A stretch of 64,000 nt of DNA from an uncultured Chloroflexota bacterium (lineage in GTDB: Bacteria; Chloroflexota; UBA11872; VXNJ01), in assembly GCA_913043205.1 (NCBI GenBank), contig CAJWLF010000011.1:17121-81120 (forward strand). Reading direction: 5' to 3'. A program made the position numbers and the translations under genes. The notes under the pieces are model-generated. The model saw only the letters and a program-made list of their open reading frames with translations, was not told the DNA's origin and did not search any database. This document shows, in pieces, positions 1 to 8,281 of the stretch; position 1 is the stretch's first letter, and every line of letters starts with the position of its first letter.

Positions 1-11
1 TAGGAGCTAGG

Positions 12-1199
12 TTGAAAAGCCCCAAGTCTTCACTGTTGAGTTATGCATACGTCTCTCTGATATTTACGATGGGGCTGGGTTTGGCCGGTTGGATGCCCAC
101 CATGAGCTTTTTATCAACTTTCCTTAGAGACAACGCTGGCGACAATGTCATGCCAGCAGCATTAATCATGATTTGCATACATGCAGGATCCGTCATATGC
201 GGACTTTTTGCGGGACCAATTATGGCCCACTTTGGTAGCAGGCGTACATTTTCAATTGGATTAGGAGGCCAAGCCGCTTATCTCTGGATACTTGCCCTAA
301 TTCCGAACCCGGAGGCAGCTTTCTATTTTGCAATTCTTGCCGGAATTTTCCTTGCTTTTCATTGGACGGGGCTACAATCGGCTTTGATCGAGGTGGCCCC
401 CACTGAATCCAGAGGACTTGCAAGCGGTATCGCTAGCTTTGTATTAGTTCTCTCCCCCGGTATAGCCGGTCTGATTATGAGTCTCATTGCGGGAGATTCT
501 GGCCTATCGGTATTCGGTCCCATTGCTGCTAGTTTGGCTTCGTTGGCGTTCATCCTTTCTCTCATTACTTCACCAAGTACATCTCCAATAGGCAACAAAT
601 CACAGCCTGGTCTATCGATGGTAAAAAATCTGGTTCGTAGGCGCGGGGTATATAGGATGTTCATTATTCGTGGAGTCGGAGCAATGTCGTATGCCGTGTT
701 TAATCTACTTGCGGGACCTCGTCTATATGACGTCGGCGGAGGCTTAGAATTTGTTGGTCTATTTCTTCTCGGTGGTTCACTCGCTGGCGGATTCGCACAA
801 GTAGCTTTAGGAAAACTTTCCGACATTCTTGGTCGGAGCCGTCTCTTTGGATTAGTTATAGCTCTGGCTGCAATGAGTTCAGCCGGATTTGCATTTGCCG
901 AAGATATATCTTACCTATTGTGTTTTTCCAGCCTTCACTGGTTTGCCCAATCGGCGTACCAGACTTTAGGAGTTGCATTGGGAGGTGATGCGTCAGATAA
1001 ACATGAAATAGGTACAATGAATGCATTACTGACGGTTTGTTACTCAATTGGCCTCGCTAGTGGTGCATTGATAAGTGGTTTTCTTTCTGGTGGTGCCGAG
1101 ACTGTTGTTTTGATTGTCAATGCTCTATTGTTGTTAACAACGGTCAAACTTGGCTTTTCACTTCATCACATCAAGCCTAGGACTAGTACGGAGATTTAG
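12..1199 (+). CDS. MFS family transporter
   Basis: A 395-residue hydrophobic protein with about twelve predicted membrane segments, typical of major facilitator superfamily carriers. The substrate cannot be told. The TM1 region contains GLAGW, and the second half carries the loop KLSDILGRSR, which resembles the MFS loop between TM8 and TM9. The chosen start is TTG at 12, preceded by TAGGAG at 1-6. The protein resembles the MFS protein at 62723-63901 (shared GLAGW and AQ/SQ-x-A-x-QTL signatures), so the two look like distant paralogs. The next gene starts inside or just after its 3' end, suggesting cotranscription. Confidence 0.9.
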   Translation: MKSPKSSLLSYAYVSLIFTMGLGLAGWMPTMSFLSTFLRDNAGDNVMPAALIMICIHAGSVICGLFAGPIMAHFGSRRTFSIGLGGQAAYLWILALIPNPEAAFYFAILAGIFLAFHWTGLQSALIEVAPTESRGLASGIASFVLVLSPGIAGLIMSLIAGDSGLSVFGPIAASLASLAFILSLITSPSTSPIGNKSQPGLSMVKNLVRRRGVYRMFIIRGVGAMSYAVFNLLAGPRLYDVGGGLEFVGLFLLGGSLAGGFAQVALGKLSDILGRSRLFGLVIALAAMSSAGFAFAEDISYLLCFSSLHWFAQSAYQTLGVALGGDASDKHEIGTMNALLTVCYSIGLASGALISGFLSGGAETVVLIVNALLLLTTVKLGFSLHHIKPRTSTEI

Positions 1200-1203
1200 C
1201 TTC

Positions 1204-1854
1204 TTGTTCAATAAACTGAGATCAGAATGGCTTGTTCACAGCGGCTATTCCAGAGATTTTGGATCAGTGCTTAGGTGGATGCGTTGGGATATCCCGTTAC
1301 GAATTTTTCCACTAATTGCAGTTCCGTTAGCAATTGTAGGTTTTTCTTCTATCTCTACTGAACAAATTGGATTGGCAGATGTCCAAGACGATGCTTGGTG
1401 GATTGTTATGGTCGCCCTGCTCGTGCCCGTGTTCCTCGTTTCACTGCTATTTTCGATGCGATATATGGTCGGGTACAGCTTTTCGAAAGCTGCTTTACCA
1501 CTCGAAATTCTTTTCTATTTAATACTCAACCCAGTAGCTGAAGAGATGTTCTTTAGAGGGCTTGCGCAAAGTCAACTAGCATATCTGTTAGGAACAGAAA
1601 TAAGTATTATTGCGGTAGCCTTCATTTTTGGTTTTCACCATTGGCTTGCCGGGTTCTCCTTTAAATTCCTTTGCCTCGCAACTGTTGGCGGCTTCGTTTT
1701 TGGTGTAATTTCGGCTGGTTCCGGATCCATTTTACCAGCGGTGCTACTTCACTCGGCAGCCGACCTCGGGCTGTTTATCATAGGGCCTTGGTATGCCTAT
1801 AGAATCAATCAGCGCCCCAGTTACTCTAAATCTTTCATTGGACGAATGCACTGA
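1204..1854 (+). CDS. CPBP family intramembrane metalloprotease
   Basis: A multi-span membrane protein with the three CPBP/Abi (type II CAAX prenyl protease-like) motifs. Counted from the longest frame (TTG at 1150), these are EEMFFRG near residues 131-137, FGFHHW near 160-165 and HSAADLG near 201-207. Together they supply the Glu and His residues of the metal site. The family cleaves peptides inside the membrane; the substrate here is unknown. The longest frame starts at 1150, inside the preceding MFS gene. I prefer TTG at 1204, which has GGAG at 1190-1193 and avoids most of the overlap. Probably cotranscribed with the upstream transporter. Confidence 0.85.
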   Translation: MFNKLRSEWLVHSGYSRDFGSVLRWMRWDIPLRIFPLIAVPLAIVGFSSISTEQIGLADVQDDAWWIVMVALLVPVFLVSLLFSMRYMVGYSFSKAALPLEILFYLILNPVAEEMFFRGLAQSQLAYLLGTEISIIAVAFIFGFHHWLAGFSFKFLCLATVGGFVFGVISAGSGSILPAVLLHSAADLGLFIIGPWYAYRINQRPSYSKSFIGRMH

Positions 1855-1878
1855 AGGGCCGTACGATGACGTGTCTAT

Positions 1879-1952
1879 GTCCTCGTAGCTCAGCTGGATA
1901 GAGCGTATGGTTGCGGACCATAAGGTCGGAGGTTCGAGTCCTCTCGAGGACG
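1879..1952 (+). tRNA. tRNA-Arg (anticodon GCG)
   Basis: A complete cloverleaf can be folded by eye. The 7-bp acceptor is 1879-1885 with 1945-1951, the D stem GCTC/GAGC, and the anticodon stem TATGG/CCATA with loop TTGCGGA, giving anticodon GCG at 1913-1915. The T arm is GGAGG/CCTCT with loop TTCGAGT. The discriminator base is G1952 and no CCA is encoded. A at position 20 of the D loop and C35/G36 fit arginine identity. Bacteria usually read CGN codons with ACG (inosine), so a GCG isoacceptor is uncommon. Confidence 0.95.
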
Positions 1953-1978
1953 CCCTTGCAGGTTTCTTATCGATATTA

Positions 1979-3835
1979 TTAGCGGTAAGCGGATGCCTGC
2001 ATCTCAAAAAGCTTTGAATATTTGCCTTTTAGGGACACTAGGTGCTCGTGGCTTCCCTGCTCTAAAACCTGACCATCCTGCAAGACGATTATACGATCGG
2101 CCATACGAACTGTGGTAAATCGATGGGAAATAAGGATAGCTATGCGATTCTGGGATAATTCTTGAAATCTATCAAATACCTCATGTTCACTTTCGACATC
2201 CAATGAAGAAGTAGGCTCATCTAGGATGAATATCTGGCCATCTCTCATATAGCCTCTAGCCAACGCAATTTTCTGCCATTGTCCGATCGATAAATTAGTT
2301 CCGCGTTTGAACCATCTGCCTAGTTGGGTATCGTACTTTTCGGGTAATCGATCAATGACTTTGTCAGCTCCACTCTTTTTCGCCGCCGCTTTAATCTTCT
2401 GATCATCATCGATGTCTTCTAAGGAGCCATATCCGACGTTAATTCCTGCCGACTCCTGATATCTGCCATAATCTTGAAAGATAATTCCGACATTTTTTCG
2501 AAGATCTGTTATCGAATAATCCCTTATGTCCCTTCCATCTATCGTAATTGATCCTTTATCAACATCGTAAAATCGAGCTAGTAACTTAATTATCGTTGTT
2601 TTACCGGCTCCATTCGCGCCAACGATAGCAACCGTTTCTTTGGGATGCAGTGTCAAATTAAGCCCATTTAACACCACCTCGTCAGTGCCGGGATATGTGA
2701 AGTGAACATCAGAAAATACGATTCCTTTTGTAATTGGTGAGGGTAACTCTAGGCTTTCCTGGAAATCCGAGATTAAGGGTTCAAATTCCAAGAACTCAAA
2801 AAAGTTGTTAACAAATAGTCCTCTTTCATAAATCGATGTAACGCTTTGTAATAATTGGGTCGTAGCATCCACGGTAGCCTGGTATGCCTGATAAAAGATA
2901 CCGATGGCGCCAAGCCCAAGATTTCGGGAGAGGACTTGAATGGTTATATAGATGAATACTGAAGCGCTTCCGATTGCACCTAGTATCTGAAGCACTAGTG
3001 CGGCTCGAGAACTCCTGATCGTCAAACTAGCGTTCTCACTAAAGAATTGATCAAAAGTATTGCGATATATCGATATGAGATACCTCCCTAAATTGAAGAT
3101 ACGCAGCTCTTTGATGTAATCGTCGTTGGTTATTAGCCAACGGAAGTATGCTAATCGCCTGACAGTAGGTGATCTCCATGTTTGCAGTTGAAAACGCTCT
3201 CTGCTGAATTTAACTTCGATTCCTAAAGCAGGGATCGTGGTTATTAGGACAACCAGTACCACCCACCAGCTAAGTGTGAATAAAAGGGCCATCATCGTTA
3301 GCAATGTGATTGCGTTCTGAGCAATAGCAAACGATTCTGAGACAATCTGTAGGGGTCCTTCACGAGCCTCTCTTTGGGCATTTTCCAGCCGGTCATAAAA
3401 AGCTGCGTTTTCAAAATATGAAATGTCGAGAGACTCTGATTTCTCAAGGATCATTAGATTAGTTCTATTGGTGAACAGGTCGCCTAACAAGGCCCTTATA
3501 GCAATGCCCGATGTCCGCAATATGAATCCAATAATCATTATCGCTAGGTGTAGTCCAATGAGTTGAAGTATCTGGCGAGGGTCAGAGGAATTGGTTCTCA
3601 ATAGCAATTCAGCCTGATTCAATATTGCTCCGAAAACCCACACCGAGGCGGCTGGAACTAACGCATTTGTTACCGTTATCGTGCTCAAAAGTAAGGTTAA
3701 TGGCTTGTTTGTATCCCAAACAAGTACAAGGACTCTGATAGCGTTTCGGAAAGATTCATTTACTCTAGCTATCTTGAATTGGGTTTCATTGCCGCTACGA
3801 AATTGATGGTATCCCGAACTCATAAAAATGTTCAA
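1979..3835 (-). CDS. ABC transporter, fused permease and ATPase
   Basis: A 618-residue type I exporter half-transporter. The N-terminal two-thirds holds an ABC-membrane domain with about six TM segments. The C-terminal third is a complete ATPase with Walker A GANGAGKTT, Q-loop IIFQDYG, signature LSIGQWQK, Walker B IFILDEPTSSLD and an H-loop in LISHRFT. Such proteins work as homodimers or with a partner half-transporter and export lipids, peptides or drugs. No partner half-transporter or regulator is adjacent, so it probably forms a homodimer; the substrate is unknown. It ends 26 bp from the tRNA-Arg gene and is convergent to it. Confidence 0.93.
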   Translation of the reverse strand: MNIFMSSGYHQFRSGNETQFKIARVNESFRNAIRVLVLVWDTNKPLTLLLSTITVTNALVPAASVWVFGAILNQAELLLRTNSSDPRQILQLIGLHLAIMIIGFILRTSGIAIRALLGDLFTNRTNLMILEKSESLDISYFENAAFYDRLENAQREAREGPLQIVSESFAIAQNAITLLTMMALLFTLSWWVVLVVLITTIPALGIEVKFSRERFQLQTWRSPTVRRLAYFRWLITNDDYIKELRIFNLGRYLISIYRNTFDQFFSENASLTIRSSRAALVLQILGAIGSASVFIYITIQVLSRNLGLGAIGIFYQAYQATVDATTQLLQSVTSIYERGLFVNNFFEFLEFEPLISDFQESLELPSPITKGIVFSDVHFTYPGTDEVVLNGLNLTLHPKETVAIVGANGAGKTTIIKLLARFYDVDKGSITIDGRDIRDYSITDLRKNVGIIFQDYGRYQESAGINVGYGSLEDIDDDQKIKAAAKKSGADKVIDRLPEKYDTQLGRWFKRGTNLSIGQWQKIALARGYMRDGQIFILDEPTSSLDVESEHEVFDRFQELSQNRIAILISHRFTTVRMADRIIVLQDGQVLEQGSHEHLVSLKGKYSKLFEMQASAYR

Positions 3836-3865
3836 AACTGCATTATGAATATATCGGCTGTTAGG

Positions 3866-4645
3866 CTAGATTGCATCAGACGCCGCTCCATCGACAGTTA
3901 TCGCGGCTCCTGATACATATGAGGCAGCGTCCGAGGCCAAAAATGCAACCACCGATGCGACCTCCTCTGGCTTTCCGATTCTTCCAATGGGTACCTCACG
4001 ACCCAGTGAAGCAACAAAGGATTCCCATGGCACATCATTACTCTGTTCTGCCCACCGTCGTCGCGTTTGGGCGCTTTTTATTTGACCCACCATGACGGTG
4101 TTTACCAGGATATTAGGGGCGAAATCCTTGGACATTGCCTTTGTCAAAGCGATGCCAGCCGCACGACTGACAGATGTTGGGAGAGATTCTCTTCCAGGTT
4201 GTTTTCCACCAGCATGAGTGATGTTGATTATCCGAGCAGATTTTGACTTATTTAAATAGGGCATGGCAGCCCGAGAACAGCGTATCGCGCCAAATAGCTT
4301 TAGTTGAAGGTCATCGTCCCAGGAGCCATCATCTACCTGATCAAATGATTGGGCGGCAGACGTACCAGCATTGTTCACCAATATATCAATGGTCCCGAAA
4401 TACGAGTATGTCTGATCGATAAATCTTTGTACTTGCACCGGAGCGGTCACATCACACTGCATCGAAAAGATGTTTGTTTCAGAGATACCGTGCAATTTTT
4501 TTTCAGCAGCTAATAATACATCTTTACGGCGGGAGCATATTGACACACGCGCTCCTTCTTCCAACAACGTTTTGGCTATGGCAAAACCTATCCCTTCACT
4601 ACCCCCTGTTACTATTGCTGTTTTGCCCGTCAAGCCTAGATTCAT
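3866..4645 (-). CDS. SDR family oxidoreductase, atypical active site
   Basis: A classical short-chain dehydrogenase fold: cofactor motif TGGSEGIG near residues 14-21, NNAG near 91-94, and a C-terminal VSGAAITVDGA segment. The usual catalytic YxxxK is absent. The aligned stretch reads SLPTSVSRAAG, with neither the Tyr nor the Lys. The sequence resembles the BKR-like SDR subgroup, which has S-x-x-R in that place and a VNTVMVGQI-type segment afterwards. Substrate and reaction are therefore unknown. It lies 8 bp downstream of the mscS-like gene and 30 bp upstream of the ABC gene on the same strand. Confidence 0.85.
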   Translation of the reverse strand: MNLGLTGKTAIVTGGSEGIGFAIAKTLLEEGARVSICSRRKDVLLAAEKKLHGISETNIFSMQCDVTAPVQVQRFIDQTYSYFGTIDILVNNAGTSAAQSFDQVDDGSWDDDLQLKLFGAIRCSRAAMPYLNKSKSARIINITHAGGKQPGRESLPTSVSRAAGIALTKAMSKDFAPNILVNTVMVGQIKSAQTRRRWAEQSNDVPWESFVASLGREVPIGRIGKPEEVASVVAFLASDAASYVSGAAITVDGAASDAI

Positions 4646-4653
4646 AGTTAGTG

Positions 4654-5631
4654 TTATTCTTCCCCTTCGTCGGTTCCATTTGAGCGGCGACCCCGAAATG
4701 AGTTCGGCCCCGATTGTGTCGCTGTATCGTCGGACGAGCTCTCGCTAACTTCACTAGGGTTAGCGAAATTAGATTTAATGTGCAGATCTCTTTGCGGAAA
4801 TGGTATCTGTATTGACTCTTGGGCGAATACTCGATCAATTTCGTAATGCAGATCACTCAGAGTGGCCAGTCTCTTGGCAGGGGCGTCTACCCAGGCATAA
4901 ACTCGGAAATTTAGAGCTGAATCACCGAATTCTATAAAAAACACCTTAGGTTCCGGTGTGTCCAACACGTCAGGATGATTTTGGATGACTCCCAGGATGA
5001 GCTTCTCAGCTTTCCGAGTGTTGGTACCATACGCTACACCAACCGTGAACTTGATACGTACGGTCATGTCAGTATGGGTCCAGTTATCAACCTGGTTTGT
5101 TAGAACTTGTGAATTAGGCACGATCACCTGTGTGAATTCAAATGTCCGGATGATTGTAGCTCTCAGTCCAATCCTTTCAACTACTCCGCGCACACCATTA
5201 ACTTCAATGATGTCTCCATCTTTGATTGGTCGCTCGGATAGCATGATAAGGCCAGAAACGAAGTTTTCTGCGATTCGTTGTAGGCCAAATCCCAAACCTA
5301 TTCCCACTGCACCTAATGGAACCAACAAGACCCCGAGGTCGAACCCTAAAGCAGACAGTGCAATGTATATGCCAATAAATAAAACCGAGCCTCTTACTAG
5401 GGTGCCGGCTAGATGAGAACCACTGGCCGTTAAACCTGCCTTTGAAGCAACTTCCTTAATCACCCGCGAGGCTATTCTGTTAGCGATTAGGTAGGTGATA
5501 AGAGCAATGAGAAGAACCTGGATAATCCCAAGCAAAGTCACCGGATTTCCCTGAAGGCTAGTAAGTTGTGTGTTTAACACATTCCAAATGAGAAGAAGAA
5601 GATCCATGGTTTTGGTTTCCAATATTTGCAA
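4654..5631 (-). CDS. Mechanosensitive ion channel, MscS family
   Basis: A 325-residue protein with several N-terminal membrane segments, followed by the MscS pore-helix region (LVPLGAVGIGLGFGLQ, near residues 110-126) and the conserved beta domain (SERPIKDGDIIEVNGVRG). A cytoplasmic alpha-beta domain follows, then a charged Ser/Glu-rich tail. MscS channels open on membrane tension and release solutes during hypo-osmotic shock. The first Met may be nine residues upstream of the real start (MDLLLLIWN). The gene is divergent from the aldolase gene at 5755, with about 120 bp of shared upstream region. Confidence 0.93.
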   Translation of the reverse strand: MQILETKTMDLLLLIWNVLNTQLTSLQGNPVTLLGIIQVLLIALITYLIANRIASRVIKEVASKAGLTASGSHLAGTLVRGSVLFIGIYIALSALGFDLGVLLVPLGAVGIGLGFGLQRIAENFVSGLIMLSERPIKDGDIIEVNGVRGVVERIGLRATIIRTFEFTQVIVPNSQVLTNQVDNWTHTDMTVRIKFTVGVAYGTNTRKAEKLILGVIQNHPDVLDTPEPKVFFIEFGDSALNFRVYAWVDAPAKRLATLSDLHYEIDRVFAQESIQIPFPQRDLHIKSNFANPSEVSESSSDDTATQSGPNSFRGRRSNGTDEGEE

Positions 5632-5754
5632 CCTATATAATGACTACAACAGGTCTTAATCGGTCACATCATATAACGAACTGGTGCGGCCGAGACTTAC
5701 CTGATAATCATAATAACAGCCCGTTAGCGAAGCTACGGTATTAGGAGCGATTTG

Positions 5755-6513
5755 GTGCGGTCAAATTTCGTAAAAGACAAGTTGAATTCTGGAGAGACTT
5801 CTGTAGGGACTTTCCTTAATCTGTGTTCTCCTATGGCGGCAGAAGCCTTGATTGCATTAGGGTACGAATGGGCGGTCGTCGATACCGAACATAGTGCATG
5901 GGATTTTGCTGACGCTACAGCAACTTTTGCTGCAATCGAGGCAAAGGGCGGCATACCTTTAGCCCGAACCTGGGACCACTCTCGTGTTGCGATATCAAGG
6001 CTTTTAGACGCCGGTGCTCTCGGATTAGTCATTCCCCACGTCAGCACCGCCGAAAGTGCTGAACAATTCGCTGATGCCTTCCGCTACCCGCCACTTGGCC
6101 ATCGATCCGTTGGTTCAAGTCGCGCGACCCTATTGAACTCTGAATACAGGAATGGTTGGGCAAACGATAATGTGATGCTAATTCCACAAATCGAAGATCC
6201 AAACGGAGTGGCAAATGTCTATGAAATCGCATCTATCGAAGGGGTGGACGCCATATTTATTGGGCCAAACGATCTCGCACTAGAAATGGGACTGACCGCA
6301 AATGATGTATTTACTCATCCAGACCATCTTGCAGCGATCAATGAGATATTGAACGGAGCAAAAAAAGCAGGCAAACCTGCTGGCCTTTCAGTGTCAGACG
6401 GCGCCACCGCAAAACGATTCATCAAGGATGGCTTCACAATGATCGATTTATCGAATGACTTTAGACTACTCCAAAAGTCAGCCTCAAATGAATTGGCTAA
6501 GGCCATACGCTAA
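5755..6513 (+). CDS. HpcH/HpaI family aldolase
   Basis: A class II, metal-dependent pyruvate aldolase-type TIM barrel. The visible family motifs are VVDTEHSAWD (catalytic His region), the metal ligands in PQIEDP (Glu) and GPNDLA (Asp), and a Gly-rich phosphate/pyruvate pocket near PHVSTAE. Family members cleave 2-keto-3-deoxy acids to pyruvate plus an aldehyde. A TTG exists at 5752, but GTG at 5755 sits 7 nt after AGGAG (5743-5747) and is the better start. It is convergent with the FAH-family gene and overlaps its stop by 4 bp, suggesting the two act in one acid-degradation route. Confidence 0.9.
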   Translation: MRSNFVKDKLNSGETSVGTFLNLCSPMAAEALIALGYEWAVVDTEHSAWDFADATATFAAIEAKGGIPLARTWDHSRVAISRLLDAGALGLVIPHVSTAESAEQFADAFRYPPLGHRSVGSSRATLLNSEYRNGWANDNVMLIPQIEDPNGVANVYEIASIEGVDAIFIGPNDLALEMGLTANDVFTHPDHLAAINEILNGAKKAGKPAGLSVSDGATAKRFIKDGFTMIDLSNDFRLLQKSASNELAKAIR

Positions 6514-7409
6514 CAGCGATCGGAATATGCTAATTTTTTGACCGGGTTTGACAACGTTCCAATTATCGGATGATGTATCTCTACCACATCATCATGAGCC
6601 AGGGCACAATCCTCAGGAACAATGATTCCGGTGCCTGTAGTAAGCACGGTCCCAGGGTAAGTAGGGTTGTTGCGAGTGAGATAGTCCGATAGGTCGGCAA
6701 ATTCTCTGCGAATCAAACTCAGATCTACCGACCCTTCAAAAAGAGTTTCACCACCACGAAGGATTGTCGCACTCAATTCACCTGCTCTAGGGTCGGGTAT
6801 GTCGTCTGTGGTCACCAATATTGGACCGAGTGCTAGGCATCCATAAAATACTTTTGATTGAGGCAAGTACAGAGCATTTTCCCGTTCTATGTCCCAGGCT
6901 GAATTGTCATTGCAAAGGGAATACGCAAGGGCTCGGCCGTTAGAGTCCATCACGAACGCCAATTCGGGCTCCGGTGCTGTAAACGATGAGTCAGCTCTTA
7001 TCGATATGGCCTCATTCGGGCCGACCGCATGCCGGTAGTCTCCCTTGTAAAATAGCTCTGGTCGTTCCCCTAGGTAAACTTGGTTATACATGCTTGTAGG
7101 GTTGTCTATCTCTTCGTCTCGAAACTCGGCGCTTTTCCGGTAGGTAACGCCCGCCCCCCAAGCCTCGGGTATTTTTAATGGAATCGTGAGTTTAAACTGA
7201 TTGCTTACGTTAGTCAGTTCCTCAAATGAGGGTCCGCGTACGGTGCTTTGCTTGGAGGCAACGTCCTCTAATGGGGAGCCGGATCTGTCCGCCTCCTTAA
7301 CCAGGTCAATGATCAAGGTTCCCGTTGGGAACAACTCAATTGTTTCACCAGCTATGAATCCCGATTTCGTTTCATCAGTGGATGTATCGATGAACTGCAA
7401 CAGTTTCAT
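6510..7409 (-). CDS. Fumarylacetoacetate hydrolase (FAH) family protein
   Basis: A 299-residue protein with the FAH-fold metal site in the C-terminal two-thirds. Acidic ligands are visible in FTAPEPELAFV, followed by the AYSLCNDNSAWDIE segment. The WGAGVTYRKS stretch near residues 84-93 resembles FAH-family 2-keto-3-deoxy-sugar-acid dehydratases and hydratase/isomerases. The family hydrolyses, isomerises or dehydrates 2-keto acids, so the exact reaction is not settled. With the convergent HpcH/HpaI aldolase, a sugar-acid or aromatic meta-cleavage route is plausible. The ATG at 7409 gives a normal-length protein. Confidence 0.88.
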   Translation of the reverse strand: MKLLQFIDTSTDETKSGFIAGETIELFPTGTLIIDLVKEADRSGSPLEDVASKQSTVRGPSFEELTNVSNQFKLTIPLKIPEAWGAGVTYRKSAEFRDEEIDNPTSMYNQVYLGERPELFYKGDYRHAVGPNEAISIRADSSFTAPEPELAFVMDSNGRALAYSLCNDNSAWDIERENALYLPQSKVFYGCLALGPILVTTDDIPDPRAGELSATILRGGETLFEGSVDLSLIRREFADLSDYLTRNNPTYPGTVLTTGTGIIVPEDCALAHDDVVEIHHPIIGTLSNPVKKLAYSDRC

Positions 7410-7439
7410 GATCTATTTTCCTTTCATATAGTCTTGAAC

Positions 7440-8279
7440 TTATTCAATCAAATTTGAGCCATGATCGATTTTATGTACTGATATTTTGTCTCCAGTTGAC
7501 AGCCCAGTAACAGCGGAGCAATTTGAATTAGGGGCAGCAAATTCTAGGTATCCAGCACTACCAATAACACCAACAACTTCAACATCATGCTGATAACTAC
7601 TAACCACCGGTATATTTGCACACCAGCCAGCGGTTTCCGTGGCATTGCTTCGAACTTGAAGAATTTGAGTTGCCTCATCTAACCAATCCTGTGGGATATT
7701 GGTAATTAAGTTACCGAATGAATCCTCGTAGATGATCGTCGCATCAATAATATTGTTGGATTGGATTACTGCTTCTTCGAAAGCAATCTCATGAATTTGA
7801 GATGTTTTTTCACCCAGAAGATTTGCTTCTACCCCATTTGCGTAGTGGGCGGCTACTGGAGCAAATACATCACGCCCGTGAAATGTATTGCTAATTGTAT
7901 TCATCCAATAATCACGTTGAGTCAAATGATAAAAAGTACACTCAACATTACTGTTTTGTGTAACTCGTGAAAACACTCCGTTGTCTGGCCCAATATACGT
8001 TTTCGGCCCGGATTTAATCAATATGGGCCTTCTGGAGGACCCTACACCTGGATCAATGACTGCAACGACTACGCATACGGCCGGCAAGTATGGAAGTACA
8101 AACTCCAAAGTATAGGCAGCCTGGGTAATATCTCCTCGCTTGATTCCATGAGAAATGTCTAGTATTCGGGTTTCAGGACAATTGTTAATCAGAACAGATT
8201 TCATAATAGAAACATAAGGGTCGCTGTACCCAAAGTCGGTAAGCAACGCGATGGTTTTCGGTTGAGATAATTGGGGCAT
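7440..8279 (-). CDS. SAM hydrolase / SAM hydroxide adenosyltransferase family (DUF62)
   Basis: A 279-residue protein with the DUF62 N-terminal signature LLTDFGYSDPYV and the conserved core segments VVAVIDPGVGSSRRPI, YIGPDNGVFS and FHGRDVFAPVAAH. The C-terminal beta domain includes DSFGNLITNI. The family uses water or hydroxide to split S-adenosylmethionine into adenosine and methionine, and is related to fluorinases and chlorinases. It lies 2 bp downstream of the P1-peptidase gene on the same strand, so the two are probably cotranscribed. Confidence 0.92.
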   Translation of the reverse strand: MPQLSQPKTIALLTDFGYSDPYVSIMKSVLINNCPETRILDISHGIKRGDITQAAYTLEFVLPYLPAVCVVVAVIDPGVGSSRRPILIKSGPKTYIGPDNGVFSRVTQNSNVECTFYHLTQRDYWMNTISNTFHGRDVFAPVAAHYANGVEANLLGEKTSQIHEIAFEEAVIQSNNIIDATIIYEDSFGNLITNIPQDWLDEATQILQVRSNATETAGWCANIPVVSSYQHDVEVVGVIGSAGYLEFAAPNSNCSAVTGLSTGDKISVHKIDHGSNLIE

Positions 8280-8281
8280 AT

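Noticed and set aside
359..826. 155-codon minus-strand frame inside the first MFS gene
   Set aside because: Fully antisense to a clear transporter; Pro/Arg-rich composition typical of shadow frames.
1744..2007. Minus-strand open frame across tRNA-Arg (contains RGLEPPTLWSATI)
   Set aside because: Translation of the tRNA antisense gives this well-known spurious peptide; no Shine-Dalgarno and it overlaps the end of the protease gene.
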